The translations under genes were made by a program, and so were the position numbers. Positions 41,104-50,451 of a DNA stretch of 64,000 nt are shown piece by piece; position 1 is the stretch's first letter; each line of letters opens with the position of its first letter. Below the pieces are notes generated by a model that did not search any database, was not told where the DNA came from, and saw nothing but the letters and a program-made list of their open reading frames with translations. This DNA is from CAYOSF01 sp964406605 (GTDB lineage: Bacteria > Chloroflexota > Dehalococcoidia > DSTF01 > RBG-16-68-14): positions 372,001 to 436,000 of the forward strand of contig CAYOSF010000001.1 in assembly GCA_964406605.1 (NCBI GenBank), given 5' to 3'.

Positions 41104-42483
41104 CTACAGCGCCCGGCGTGCGGCCTGGACCAGTGCTTCCGAGAACGATGGGTGCCAGTGGGTGACGGCCGCCAGGTCGTGAACGGTCGCCTCGAGCTCC
41201 ATGGCCAGCACGGCCTGCCCTATCAGTTCGCCGGCGCCGGGTCCCAAGGCGTGCACGCCGAGGATCTCCCCATGCCGGCTGTCCGCGACGAACTTGACGC
41301 CGCCCTCGCTTTGACCGCGGGCCGCGGCGCTGAGGTTGGCACCCAGGTCGACGAGGCCGACCCGCACCTCGTGCCCCATGTCTCTGGCCCGCTGCTCGCT
41401 CAGGCCCACATAGGCAAGCTCCGGCTGCGTGTGGACGACGCGGGGCAGGGCGTGAAGGCGGACGCGGGCATCGAGGCCAATCGCGTTCTCTGCGGCGACG
41501 CGTCCCTGATGAATAGCGGCGTGGGAGAGCATTGCCCCGCCCGTAACGTCACCGACGGCGAAGATGCCTGGAATGCTGGTCGCGCACCGATCATCGACGC
41601 GGACGCCATCGGCGGATGCTGCGACACCGATCTCCTCTAGGCCCAGGCCTTCGAAGTGGGGCCGGCGACAGTCTGGAGCGATGACGACTTCGGCGGGGAC
41701 ACGCAGCTCTCCCTCTGGCGTAATGAGGAGAGCGTGTCGAGCGCCACCTTCCACGATCACTTCGCGGACGCTGCTGCTCGTCAAGACGTGCACGCCTGCT
41801 GCCTCTAGCCCCTGCAGCAGGTAGCCGACCAACTCCGCATCCGCGCCCGGCAGGACTTCGGCGCCCGGCTCGGCCACGGTCACGTTGCTGCCGAAAAGAG
41901 CCAAAATGAATGCCTGCTCAAGAACGAACCCAAGGCCTACCGGCCCGCCCCCAAGGGCGAGCACCGACGCCGGCACCTCTTGGAGGCGGAGGGCCCCGTC
42001 CATGGTCAGGATCTCGTCGGAGTGGCCGGCCAGAGAGGGTGGCTCGGGACGGGCGCCGGTCGCGATGATGAACGCGTCGGCGGAGATCTGGGTGGCTCCA
42101 CCGTCGCTGAGACTCACCGTGGCGGCCTTTGGCGAGGTGAGCCTCGCCCGGCCCTGAATCAATTCGATCTGCAGCGCGCGCAGTTGGTTGCGGATGCCCT
42201 CTACCAGGGCCGCCGCGAGGCGGGTGCGGCGCGCTACGGCTCTTGGGAAACTGAGACCATCCGTGGTGGGCAGGACGCCTGCCAGAGAGAGGTCCTGGAG
42301 TTCCAGGCCGGCCCGCACGGTCTCCAGCATGACTGTGTTCGGGAAGCAGGCGAAGCTCACGCAATTGCCGCCCGGCGATTCCGCCTCCACCACGGCGACC
42401 CGGGCTCCGAGCTCAGCCGCGCGAAGCGCCGCAGCGTGGCCTCCCGGCCCGCTGCCGATGACTACCAGGTCTCTTTGTTTCAC
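41104..42483 (-). CDS. lpdA: Dihydrolipoamide dehydrogenase (E3) of a 2-oxoacid dehydrogenase complex
   Basis: A 459-residue flavoprotein that reoxidises dihydrolipoyl groups on E2 with NAD. The FAD site GSGPGGHAAALRAAELGARVAVVE and the redox disulfide Cys41-x4-Cys46 in GGNCVSFACFP are present. ALGGGPVGLGFVLEQAF is the NAD site, and the C-terminal HWHPSFSEAL gives the His-Glu dyad. One oddity: the Pro-Ser-Lys that normally follows the second cysteine is Pro-Asn-Thr, so the usual Lys near the flavin is missing. It is the last gene of the E1 alpha, E1 beta, E2, E3 operon, 37 bases after E2. Confidence 0.88.
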   Translation of the reverse strand: MKQRDLVVIGSGPGGHAAALRAAELGARVAVVEAESPGGNCVSFACFPNTVMLETVRAGLELQDLSLAGVLPTTDGLSFPRAVARRTRLAAALVEGIRNQLRALQIELIQGRARLTSPKAATVSLSDGGATQISADAFIIATGARPEPPSLAGHSDEILTMDGALRLQEVPASVLALGGGPVGLGFVLEQAFILALFGSNVTVAEPGAEVLPGADAELVGYLLQGLEAAGVHVLTSSSVREVIVEGGARHALLITPEGELRVPAEVVIAPDCRRPHFEGLGLEEIGVAASADGVRVDDRCATSIPGIFAVGDVTGGAMLSHAAIHQGRVAAENAIGLDARVRLHALPRVVHTQPELAYVGLSEQRARDMGHEVRVGLVDLGANLSAAARGQSEGGVKFVADSRHGEILGVHALGPGAGELIGQAVLAMELEATVHDLAAVTHWHPSFSEALVQAARRAL

Positions 42484-42520
42484 GGCGAGGGTTCTCCCGG
42501 CTCAATAGAGGTGTTTCAAG

Positions 42521-43759
42521 CTACGAGGGCACGAACAAGCTCGGCTGCTCCAGCAGCTCCGAGATCCTCGCTGCAAACCTTGCCGCCGGTGCGCCGTCGA
42601 TCACTCTGTGGTCGAATGTGAGGCTGTAGGTCGTGATCGGTCGGATGACGATCTGCCCGTCCCTCACCACGGGCCGGTCGCTGATCGGGCCTGTGCCCAG
42701 AATAGCCGACTGGGGCTGGTTGATGATCGGCGTCCCGAAGCCCCATCCCCCGCCGAAGGCCCCCAGGTTGGTGATGGTGAAGGTGCCCCCACTGACGTCG
42801 TCGGGCATGAGCTTGTGCGTCCTTGCCTTTTCGACGAGTGTTGCGATCTCATGGCTTATCTCAGCCAGCGACTTCTGGTCGGCGTTCCTCACCACGGGCA
42901 CTATCAGCCCACCCTCAAGCCCTTCCTCCAGCGCGACCGCCACGCCGATGTTGATCTCCTCCCAGACCTGGATCTCGGCCCCTATCACACCCGCATTGAT
43001 GATCGGGTTGCCCTTGAGAGCAGTCGCGGCGGCCAGGACCAGGATATCGGTGTAGGTGATATGGGCGCCGATCTCAGACTCACGCTTCACGAGACCGTCT
43101 CGGAGCTTGATCACCTCGGTCATGTCGATCTCGCCCATCTGGGTAAGCTGAGCTGACACGGCCAGACTGCGCTGCATGTGCTCGGCGATAGCTCCCCTCA
43201 TGCCCTTGAGCGGGATGCTGGCCTTCACGCTCCTGCCCTCGAAGACCTCCGCCGTGGGTGCTTCCGCCTCCTTCGCTTCGACTGCGCGTAGGATGTCTTC
43301 CTTCACGATCCTCCCGCCCGGACCGGTGCCGGTGATTGCGCTCAGGTCCAGTCCGTGCTCCGCCGCCAGCTTGCGGGCGAGGGGAGAGGCGGGTACGCGC
43401 TCTTGCCCTGCCGCCGGAGCGGCCTGCCGCGGTGCCGCAACGTCCGGGATGCTCCTTGGGGCTGCCGCGGCAGTGGTGAATAGCTCCGCGGGAGGCTCCT
43501 TGCGCAGAGATTCCAGCTCTTCCTCGGTCTCCGCGATCAGTCCGACCACCCGGCCCACCGGCGCTTTCACGTCCTTCTCGACCAGAATGTGAAGGTAGCC
43601 CGAAGCGGAAGCCTCCACGTCGTACATGATCTTTTCGGTCTGTATCACGAGCACCACCGCGCCCTGTTCGATGCGGTCGCCGTCCGCAACCTTCCACTCG
43701 GCCACGATGGCGTCCGTCATGGCCATGCCGAGCTTTGGTATGGCGATGTGGGCAGCCAT
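42521..43759 (-). CDS. Dihydrolipoamide acyltransferase (E2)
   Basis: A 412-residue E2 core. One N-terminal lipoyl domain carries the lipoylated Lys43 (IQTEKIMYDVEA). After a linker, the peripheral-subunit-binding domain reads ASPLARKLAAEHGLDLSAITGTGPGGRIVKEDIL at about 125-160. The catalytic acyltransferase domain ends with DHRVIDGAPAARF, the His/Asp active site. It transfers the acyl group from E1 to CoA. With E1 and E3 in one operon the complex is complete. The single lipoyl domain and the paired E1 subunits fit pyruvate, acetoin or branched-chain complexes; which one is not decided. Confidence 0.92.
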   Translation of the reverse strand: MAAHIAIPKLGMAMTDAIVAEWKVADGDRIEQGAVVLVIQTEKIMYDVEASASGYLHILVEKDVKAPVGRVVGLIAETEEELESLRKEPPAELFTTAAAAPRSIPDVAAPRQAAPAAGQERVPASPLARKLAAEHGLDLSAITGTGPGGRIVKEDILRAVEAKEAEAPTAEVFEGRSVKASIPLKGMRGAIAEHMQRSLAVSAQLTQMGEIDMTEVIKLRDGLVKRESEIGAHITYTDILVLAAATALKGNPIINAGVIGAEIQVWEEINIGVAVALEEGLEGGLIVPVVRNADQKSLAEISHEIATLVEKARTHKLMPDDVSGGTFTITNLGAFGGGWGFGTPIINQPQSAILGTGPISDRPVVRDGQIVIRPITTYSLTFDHRVIDGAPAARFAARISELLEQPSLFVPS

Positions 43760-43920
43760 CCTAGTGTCCGACTACCATCTCCCGGTCGCGAGAGCGAAGC
43801 GCTCACCTGCAGCAAACGTGCGCGCCCGCCTTGCGCGACAACACAGCCTCGTGCAGTGTGCGGTCGTCATGCGCGCTCTCGATTGGGACATGTATCTATG
43901 ATCGCGTTTCCCAAGACAAC

Positions 43921-44886
43921 CTATCCGCCCACGACGGTATTGATGGCCGCGACGATGTGTTGGGGATTGGGCAGGACGTGTTCCTCCATGTATCCCCCCG
44001 CGATGGGCAGGTTTGCCGCGGCCACCCGCTGGATGGGCGCGTCCAGGGAATCGAAGGCGTTCTCGACGACCTGCATCCCTATCTCGGCGCCGACGCCGCA
44101 GCGTTTCGTGTCTTCATCAACGATGACCAGGCGGCCCGTCTTCTTCACGGAGGCAACAATCGTTTCTATGTCGAGAGGTTCCAGCGTCCTCGGGTCGATC
44201 ACCTCAACGCTGACCTTTCCTTCGAGCTCAGCGGCCACGTTGAGTGCGTGCTGCACCATGAGCGAGGTGGCGACGACCGTGACGTCAGTCCCCTCCCTCT
44301 TGACGTCGGCTACGCCGAGCGGGATGGTGTACTCTTCCTCCGGCACCTCGCCTCGGGCTCCCAGCAGCCGCTTGTGGTAGAAGAAGACGACCGGGCTGTC
44401 GTCTCGTATCGCCGTCTTGAGCAATCCCTTGGCATCGTAGGGGTTCGAGGGGACGGCCAGCTTCAGGCCCGGGTTGTGCAGGACGACGGACTCCGGGCAC
44501 TGTGAGTGCTCAGGGCCGGTCCTGGCGCCGCCCCCCATGGCGGCGATGAACACGAGAGGCAGCTTCACCCTCCCGCCGTGGATGAAGTGCCACTTGGCCG
44601 CCTTGAGGAAGACCTCATCGGCGCAGCACCACATGAAGTCCGCGAACATGAAGTCGGCGACGGGCCGGTAGCCGGCCATTGCAGAGCCGACGCAGGCGCC
44701 GGCTATCGCATTCTCGCTCAGCGGCGTGTCCATGACCCGGTCCGGGCCGAACTTCTGGACCAGTCCTGTCGTGGTCATGAAGGTGCCGGCCTGAACGTCC
44801 TCGCCGATGATGAAGACGGTGTCGTCTCTCTCCATCTCCTCTGAGAGTGCTTCGTTTATCGCGCTCAGGTACGGGATCTCTCTCAT
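43921..44886 (-). CDS. 2-oxoacid dehydrogenase E1 component, beta subunit
   Basis: A 321-residue thiamine-diphosphate-dependent E1 beta subunit. Family signs are REIPYLSAINEALSEEMERDDTVFIIGEDV at the N-terminus, TPLSENAIAGACVGSAMAGYRPVAD near residue 57, the GARTGPEHSQCPE loop that covers the active site, and VEVIDPRTLEPLDIETIVASVKKTGRLVIVDED toward the C-terminus. It pairs with the alpha subunit encoded 15 bases upstream. A gap of 161 bases separates it from E2. Acyl specificity (pyruvate, acetoin or branched-chain) is open. Confidence 0.92.
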   Translation of the reverse strand: MREIPYLSAINEALSEEMERDDTVFIIGEDVQAGTFMTTTGLVQKFGPDRVMDTPLSENAIAGACVGSAMAGYRPVADFMFADFMWCCADEVFLKAAKWHFIHGGRVKLPLVFIAAMGGGARTGPEHSQCPESVVLHNPGLKLAVPSNPYDAKGLLKTAIRDDSPVVFFYHKRLLGARGEVPEEEYTIPLGVADVKREGTDVTVVATSLMVQHALNVAAELEGKVSVEVIDPRTLEPLDIETIVASVKKTGRLVIVDEDTKRCGVGAEIGMQVVENAFDSLDAPIQRVAAANLPIAGGYMEEHVLPNPQHIVAAINTVVGG

Positions 44887-44901
44887 GTCGCGATCGCTTT
44901 C

Positions 44902-45879
44902 CTACTCCGCGTAGAGGGCCTTTTCCAGGACTGCGGCGTCTGGCGCAGGGCTGTCCATGGCGAACCGCTCCGCCTCGTCGATCTCAGCAGCCGCCTCCCG
45001 CTCGATCCTGTCGATCTCTTCCTGGGATAGAACGTTCTCTTTCACCAGCCTGGCTCGGAAGAGCGTGATAGGGTCTCTCTTCTTCCAGGCCTCCATCTCC
45101 TCCGCCGGCCGCGGCTGGGCGTGAGAAATGTCGGGTACCCCTTCGACGTGGGCCCGGTAGCGATAGGTCTTGCACTCCACGAGTGAGGGGCCCTCTCCGG
45201 CCCTCGCCCTCTCGACGGCCGCCTGGACGGCCTCGTGGACGGCGACGACGTCCTGCCCGTCCACCACCACCCCGGGCATGCCGTAGCCGCCTGCGAGGTC
45301 GGCGATGTTCTCCTTGGCGTAGGCGTCCTTGATGGGCATGAACTGTGCATAGAGGTTGTTGTGGCATACCCAGACAATGGGGAGCTTCCAGACGGCCGCC
45401 AGGTTCATCGCCTCGTGCATGGTGCCCCGGTTGGAGCTGCCGTCGCCGAAGAAGCAGACGACCACCTGGCCCGTGCCCCGTTTCTTGGCGGCAAGACCCC
45501 ATCCCAGCGAGACCGGGAACTGCGACCCGATGGTGCCTGCCGCTCCCAGAATGCCCACCTCCGGCTCGACGGCGTGAAAGCCCGCGATGCCGCCCGCGCA
45601 GCCCGTCGCCTTCCCGTAGTGCTCACCGATGAAGCGCCGGGGCGACATGCCTTTCGAAATCGTGTGGGCGGCGCCGTGTCCGCGATGGTGCGGGTAGATG
45701 TAGTCATCCTCCCTCAGGAAGGTGCATCCCCCGACGCCGACGGCCTCCTCTCCTTGCCCGCTGTGGAAGAACGCCACGGTCTTGCCCTCAGCGACGCCTT
45801 TGACGACCGTCTCGTCGAGCTTTCGAGCGCGCACTAGGTTGGTGTAGAGCTTGATCAACTGTTCCTTTTCAAGCGTCAT
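44902..45879 (-). CDS. 2-oxoacid dehydrogenase E1 component, alpha subunit
   Basis: A 325-residue E1 alpha subunit. FHSGQGEEAVGVGGCTFLREDDYIYPHHRGHGAAH near residue 35 and the thiamine-diphosphate-binding CFFGDGSSNRGTMHEAMNLAAVWKLPIVWVCHNN (GDG to NN) near 138-170 define the family. It decarboxylates the 2-oxoacid and reductively acylates lipoyl-E2. The ATG at 45879 is supported by AAAGGGGGAAGG; an upstream start would read through a noncoding palindrome-rich gap. It is the first gene of the four-gene operon. Similarity to acetoin-type E1 is possible but not decided by eye. Confidence 0.92.
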   Translation of the reverse strand: MTLEKEQLIKLYTNLVRARKLDETVVKGVAEGKTVAFFHSGQGEEAVGVGGCTFLREDDYIYPHHRGHGAAHTISKGMSPRRFIGEHYGKATGCAGGIAGFHAVEPEVGILGAAGTIGSQFPVSLGWGLAAKKRGTGQVVVCFFGDGSSNRGTMHEAMNLAAVWKLPIVWVCHNNLYAQFMPIKDAYAKENIADLAGGYGMPGVVVDGQDVVAVHEAVQAAVERARAGEGPSLVECKTYRYRAHVEGVPDISHAQPRPAEEMEAWKKRDPITLFRARLVKENVLSQEEIDRIEREAAAEIDEAERFAMDSPAPDAAVLEKALYAE

Positions 45880-46131
45880 CCTTCCCCCTTTCGCGTCATA
45901 CCGTGTGGTAGCACGGCAGCGGTCTGCAGGCCAGAGCCGCCGCCCGATCGACGATAGTGGTGACTGGTATGGGTTGGCGGCGGCCCTCCAGGGCACCTCC
46001 TCGGGTGTCGTCCATAGCCGGTGAGACACACGCAAGGGCGGCCTTCAGGCGCCGCGCTTGGATTCGGGCCGTGGCGCCAAGGCCCCGACCTCCGTGCTCC
46101 GGCGAGCGTTTGGCGCCGGGACGCCCCTTCG

Positions 46132-46162
46132 ATCCGGAAGGCGCCGGCGCTTCGCCGGATCG
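46132..46162 (-). terminator. Hairpin after the SDR gene
   Basis: GATCCGG/CCGGATC arms (46132-46138 and 46156-46162) with a GC-rich inner region, two bases past the SDR stop on the minus strand. There is no T-tract. The remaining 240 bases up to the E1 alpha start show nothing else I can name. Confidence 0.4.
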
Positions 46163-46164
46163 GT

Positions 46165-46944
46165 CTAGCTCCACATGTTCGACCCGCCGCAGACGGTGAT
46201 CGCCTGTCCGGTGATGTATGCGCTTGCCTGAGAGGCAAGGAACACGGCGACTCCTTTGAGGTCGTCGGCCTCACCGAGACGGCGCAGCGGTATCATTTGG
46301 TTCGCTCGCTGCTCTGCCTCCGGGTTGTTCCACAGCGCCTCGGCGAAGTCGGTCTTAATGAGGCCGGGACAGATGGCATTGACTCGAACGCCCCGCGGCC
46401 CGAGTTCGGCGGCGAGGTTCCTGACAAGTGCAATCAGAGCGAGCTTCGAGATGTTGTAGGTGCCGGTCACGAGCGACGGCCCGAAGGCCCCGGTGCTCGA
46501 GGTGACCATGATGGACCCACTGCCACGTTCGATCATGTCCGGCGCGACCATCTGGATCAGCCAGTGATTGGCCTTCACGTTCGTGGTCATGATCTTGTCG
46601 TAGGCTTCATCGGATATCTTCGACATGGGCCCGAAGAAAGGGTTCACGCCCGCGTTGCCCACGACAACGTCGATGGGACCTAGTTGCTCGTGTGTCGCGT
46701 CCACCAGCGCTTGTAGCTGTTCCTTGTGGCCCGCGTTGCAGGCATGGGTGAACACGCGCTCCTCGCCGCACTTGGCGTTGATCTCGTCGGCAGCCGCGAC
46801 GCACTGATCCAGCTTGCGGCTCGAGAGCATCACCCGCGCCCCGTGCTCGGCGAATCCTTCGGCCATGGCCTTGCCCATTCCCTTTGAGGCGCCCGTGAGG
46901 AGCGCTACCTTGCCGCTCAGATGGAACAGCTCCGTCGATACCAT
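46165..46944 (-). CDS. Short-chain dehydrogenase/reductase (SDR)
   Basis: A 259-residue classical SDR. The NAD(P) motif LLTGASKGMGKAMAEGFAEHGARV opens it, NAG in VVGNAGVNPF follows, and the catalytic SSTGAFGPSLVTGTYNISK gives the Ser-Tyr-Lys set. ICPGLIKTDFAEALW and the C-terminal ITGQAITVCGGSNMWS are typical. It oxidises an alcohol or reduces a ketone; the substrate is unknown. GAGGAGGTCATTG before the ATG fixes the start at 46944 rather than the TTG one codon earlier. It follows the acyl-CoA dehydrogenase by 31 bases, so a shared role in acyl-group metabolism is likely. Confidence 0.92.
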   Translation of the reverse strand: MVSTELFHLSGKVALLTGASKGMGKAMAEGFAEHGARVMLSSRKLDQCVAAADEINAKCGEERVFTHACNAGHKEQLQALVDATHEQLGPIDVVVGNAGVNPFFGPMSKISDEAYDKIMTTNVKANHWLIQMVAPDMIERGSGSIMVTSSTGAFGPSLVTGTYNISKLALIALVRNLAAELGPRGVRVNAICPGLIKTDFAEALWNNPEAEQRANQMIPLRRLGEADDLKGVAVFLASQASAYITGQAITVCGGSNMWS

Positions 46945-46975
46945 CAATGACCTCCTCTAAGAGAACCGCTTGCGC

Positions 46976-48226
46976 CTATGCCTGGTACTTGCGAAGCTCA
47001 GCGCGGCCTACCACCAGGTGGTGCACCTCGTCGGGGCCGTCGGCGATCCTGAGCGTTCGCTGGTTGGTGTACATGCCCGGCAGCGGCGACCATTGCGATA
47101 CGCCGGTGGCGCCGTGGATCTGGATGGCTTGGTCGATGATCTGGCACACCCGCTCGGGCACCATAGCCTTCACCATGTGCAGCCAGACTCGGGCCTCGCG
47201 GTTGCCCAGCACGTCCATCGCCTTCGCCGCTTTGAGCACCATGAGCCGCATGGCCTCAATATCGATGCGGATGCGAGAGACCATTTCGATGTTCTTGCCG
47301 AGCTGAATCAGCGGCCTGCCGAACGCCTCCCGGGATACGGCGCGCTTCATCAAGAGGTCGAGCGCTCGCTCAGCCTGGCCGATGGAGCGCATGCAGTGGT
47401 GAATGCGCCCGGGGCCGAGCCGGATCTGCGAGATCTCGAAGCCGCGGCCTTCGCCGAGCAGAATGTTCTGCCGCGGCACCCGCACGTCCTCCAGCTTGAT
47501 GTGCATGTGGCCGTGGGGAGCGCCGTCGGACCCGAACACGTGCATGGGTCCGAGAACGTCTACGCCGGGTGTGTCCATGGGCACCAGGATCTGCGATTGC
47601 TGCCGGTCGGGCGGCGCGTCCGGGCTGGTCTTGACCATGCAGATCATGATCTTGCAGCGTGGATCCCCCGCGCCCGAGATGTAGTACTTCTCCCCGTTGA
47701 TCACCCATTCGTCGCCGTCCAGCACGGCCCGGGTGTCGATGTTCTTGGCATCGGAGGAGGCGAGGCCGGGCTCCGTCATGCCGAAGCAGGAGCGGATCTC
47801 TCCGTTCAGGAGCGGTTTCAACCACTGCTCCTTCTGCTCCGGAGTGCCGACGCGCTGCAGCACCTCCATGTTGCCGGTATCGGGCGCGGAGCAGTTGAGC
47901 GTCTCCGATGCTAGCGCGTTCTTTCCGAGTTCGGCGGCGATGTAGGCGTAGTCCAGGTTCTTGAGTCCTTCACCGGTCTCCGCATCCGGCAGGAAGAGGT
48001 TCCACAGTCCCGCAGCCTTGGCCTTGCTCTTCGCCTCCTCGAGCAGCTCCAGTTGGCCCGGCGCCCAGCTCCAGCGGTCCGCGCGGCCCTCGCCCAGGCT
48101 GAAGAACTCCTCTGTTATCGGCTCAACGTTTTCCGCGATGTGCTTCTTCACCGCGTCGAACAGCGGCCGGGCTTCCGCCGACATGGCCAGGTTGTTGAGG
48201 TCAGCCTCCTGATCGATCTCGCTCAT
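46976..48226 (-). CDS. Acyl-CoA dehydrogenase
   Basis: A 416-residue flavoprotein of the acyl-CoA dehydrogenase superfamily, subgroup with a long N-terminal domain (like ACAD10/11-type enzymes). Marks are FLPDAETGEGLKNLDYAYIAAELG, FGMTEPGLASSDAKNIDT, GEKYYISGAGDPRCKIMICMVKT, the FAD contact GRIHHCMRSIGQAERALDLL and AIQIHGATGVSQW. It introduces a double bond into an acyl-CoA. The ATG at 48226 has AAGGAGACATCA in front. The SDR gene downstream on the same strand may take the next oxidative step. Chain length cannot be inferred. Confidence 0.92.
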   Translation of the reverse strand: MSEIDQEADLNNLAMSAEARPLFDAVKKHIAENVEPITEEFFSLGEGRADRWSWAPGQLELLEEAKSKAKAAGLWNLFLPDAETGEGLKNLDYAYIAAELGKNALASETLNCSAPDTGNMEVLQRVGTPEQKEQWLKPLLNGEIRSCFGMTEPGLASSDAKNIDTRAVLDGDEWVINGEKYYISGAGDPRCKIMICMVKTSPDAPPDRQQSQILVPMDTPGVDVLGPMHVFGSDGAPHGHMHIKLEDVRVPRQNILLGEGRGFEISQIRLGPGRIHHCMRSIGQAERALDLLMKRAVSREAFGRPLIQLGKNIEMVSRIRIDIEAMRLMVLKAAKAMDVLGNREARVWLHMVKAMVPERVCQIIDQAIQIHGATGVSQWSPLPGMYTNQRTLRIADGPDEVHHLVVGRAELRKYQA

Positions 48227-48426
48227 TGATGTCTCCTTCAGTTCACTGTTGCCGGCTCGGGCGGCGATGCGCACAGGTCAGTGACAGAATACTCAAAGAC
48301 CCAACCGGACGCACCTGAGCTTGGCCACCGGCCTCTTGAGGGCGGTGGCCCGCGCTAGACTGGCCCCAGGTCGACGATTTCTGGTTCCATGCCCGCAGAC
48401 CGCGAACGATGCCTGGAGCTTGACTT

Positions 48427-49212
48427 GTGGGCGACTGTGGGCTGGGATTCGACAACGTCCCCGAGATCTACGACCGCATCCGGCCCACATACCCGCCGGA
48501 GCTGTTTGAGGAGCTGTTTGCGTATCTAGGGGGCGGCGGGCGGCTACGCGCCGTCGAGATCGGGCCGGGCACCGGCCAGGCGTCGCGCCCGTTGCTGGAG
48601 CACGGGATCGCGGTCACGGCGGTGGAGCCGGGCGAGCACCTCGCGGCGTTCCTCAACGACAAGTTAGGCGGCGAGTTTCCCCTGCTCGAAGTGGTCAACG
48701 CGAGGTTTGAGGACGCTGAGCTGGAGCGGGGCGCGTTCGATCTGGTCTTCGCGGCAACATCGTTCCACTGGCTCAATCCAATGACGCGCTTGCAGAGAAG
48801 CCGGGACCTGTTGCGAGAGGGCGGCGTTTTGGCCATCGTCGATACGAACGCGATCACATCGTCCGCGGATCGGGGCTTCTTCGCGCGCTCGCAGTTCGTC
48901 TACGACCGACATGTGTCCAACAACGCGCCGCCAGAGCTGCCGACCGAAGCCGAGCTCACGCCGCCGGTGTTCGCCGACCTGAACGGGTGTGGACTCTTCG
49001 AGGAGATCCGACTACGGCGCTACCGCTGGGACCAGACCTACGCGTCGGCTGAGTATGCTGACCTGATGCGCACCTACTCCGACGTCCAGGCCATGGAGCG
49101 CCCGCAGCGGGAGGCCCTGATCCGCGACATCGGCGCTCTCATCGACTCCGAGTTCGGCGGCTCGGTCACGGGGCCGCTCGTGGTCACGCTGACGCTGGGG
49201 CGGAGACGCTAA
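48427..49212 (+). CDS. Class I SAM-dependent methyltransferase
   Basis: A 261-residue methyltransferase. VEIGPGTGQASRPLLEHG near residue 40 is motif I, VTAVEPGEHLAAFL motif II and FDLVFAATSFHWLNPMTRLQRSRDLLREGGVLAIVDTNA the motif III/IV region, a form common in small-molecule methyltransferases of the UbiE/Methyltransf_25 type. It starts with GTG at 48427 behind TGGAGC. The acceptor is unknown. The gene stands alone, divergent from the acyl-CoA dehydrogenase and convergent with the dehydrogenase at 49350, so it has no operon partner to suggest a pathway. Confidence 0.85.
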   Translation: MGDCGLGFDNVPEIYDRIRPTYPPELFEELFAYLGGGGRLRAVEIGPGTGQASRPLLEHGIAVTAVEPGEHLAAFLNDKLGGEFPLLEVVNARFEDAELERGAFDLVFAATSFHWLNPMTRLQRSRDLLREGGVLAIVDTNAITSSADRGFFARSQFVYDRHVSNNAPPELPTEAELTPPVFADLNGCGLFEEIRLRRYRWDQTYASAEYADLMRTYSDVQAMERPQREALIRDIGALIDSEFGGSVTGPLVVTLTLGRRR

Positions 49213-49349
49213 GTATCAAATCTCCACAGGACTCCTGCCAGGCGGAGCCAGACTCCGGCCTGTGGCTGCCACAAACGCAGGATGAGCGACAGGCGCGCTG
49301 CGCCCCGAGCAGACTTGCGGGGGCGCTACCCTCCCGCTCCGCGTCGTGG

Positions 49350-50357
49350 TCAGGGTTTGATCAGGACCTTGATCGCCTCTTCAACCTTGAGTTGGGTTTC
49401 GTAGGCATCCTTCGCCCTGTCGAGGGGGAATTCGTGGGTCACGAGCGGCTTCCTGTCCACCTTGCCGGTTCGCATGAGGTCCAAGGCCTGGGCGAACTCA
49501 TCCAGCGACCATGCCCAGGAGCCGAACACCTTCAGTCCCTTTCGCATGATGAGATTGGCCTCGATCTCGAACGGCCTCTCGGAGACTGCCACCAGCACCA
49601 CCTTGCCCGTCTCCCTGACCATCATGAGGGCCTGCTGCAGCGTCGGCGGCCCCGCTGCCTCGCGACTCACCCCGGCACAGTCGAAGACGACATCGATGCC
49701 GCCCGAAGGCACGTCGGTGAACGAGACCGGGGTCGAACCGGTCAGTTCGAGGACTTTCCGGCACGGATCATCGACCGCGGCATTGATGACCGCATCGGCG
49801 CCCAGGTGCCTCGCCATCGCCAAACGCCTCTCTGAGACGTCGACCACAATGATCGTTTTGGTGGCGGTGACGGCTCTCAACACCTGAACGACGCCGAGGC
49901 CGATGATGCCCGCACCGATGACCACGACGGTATTCCCTGCCTCAGGGCCGGCTAGGCCGACGGCATGGACAGAGTTGGCCAGCGGCTCATTGGTGGCGGC
50001 TTCCTCATAGCTCACATTAGAGGGGATGTGGAAGATGGCCGGCGTGGCGATGGCGGGCATCCTGAGGTACTCCGCGTTGCCCCCAAAGCTGACGCAGGTG
50101 ACTCTGTCGCCCACGTGGAGCCCCTTCGCTTCGCCGTTGATTTCGACGACATCCCCACTGAACTCGTGGCCAAGTGTGCGGCCGGGACCGGCCGGCACTC
50201 CCAACTCCGGGAACAGGCCGTGCTTGTAGGCGTGCAGGTCGGAGCCGCAGATTCCGCAGGCCCGGATCCTGATGAGGACGTCGCCGGGAAGCAGCGTCGG
50301 TGTCTCGACCTCCTCTACTCTGACGTCCCGGGGTCCATGGAAAACGGCTGCCTTCAT
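49350..50357 (-). CDS. Zinc-dependent alcohol dehydrogenase (threonine-dehydrogenase-like)
   Basis: A 335-residue medium-chain dehydrogenase. RACGICGSDLHAYKHG holds the catalytic zinc Cys, LGHEFSGDVVEING the next ligands, and VIGAGIIGLGVVQVLRAVTATKTIIVVD the NAD-binding fold. The structural-zinc cysteine cluster present in the three dehydrogenases at 26631-31155 is absent here, so the lobe is shorter (GDRVTCVSFGGNAEYLRMP follows directly). GGAGGATGAGGC precedes the ATG. It oxidises an unknown alcohol or sugar. It follows the solute-binding lipoprotein gene by 94 bases on the opposite side of an intergenic hairpin (ACCGTG-CCGC-CACGGT, 50371-50386). Confidence 0.88.
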   Translation of the reverse strand: MKAAVFHGPRDVRVEEVETPTLLPGDVLIRIRACGICGSDLHAYKHGLFPELGVPAGPGRTLGHEFSGDVVEINGEAKGLHVGDRVTCVSFGGNAEYLRMPAIATPAIFHIPSNVSYEEAATNEPLANSVHAVGLAGPEAGNTVVVIGAGIIGLGVVQVLRAVTATKTIIVVDVSERRLAMARHLGADAVINAAVDDPCRKVLELTGSTPVSFTDVPSGGIDVVFDCAGVSREAAGPPTLQQALMMVRETGKVVLVAVSERPFEIEANLIMRKGLKVFGSWAWSLDEFAQALDLMRTGKVDRKPLVTHEFPLDRAKDAYETQLKVEEAIKVLIKP

Positions 50358-50451
50358 GCCTCATCCTCCAACCGTGCCGCCACGGTGAGATGGTGGTTGC
50401 GTCACGCGAGGGCGGGCATCGCCCAAAGCTCCTCCGCGCGCCGGGCTGGCT

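Noticed and set aside
49292..49304. Short palindrome GGCGC-GCT-GCGCC between convergent genes as a terminator
   Set aside because: Only five base pairs in very GC-rich sequence, expected by chance; not listed as a feature.
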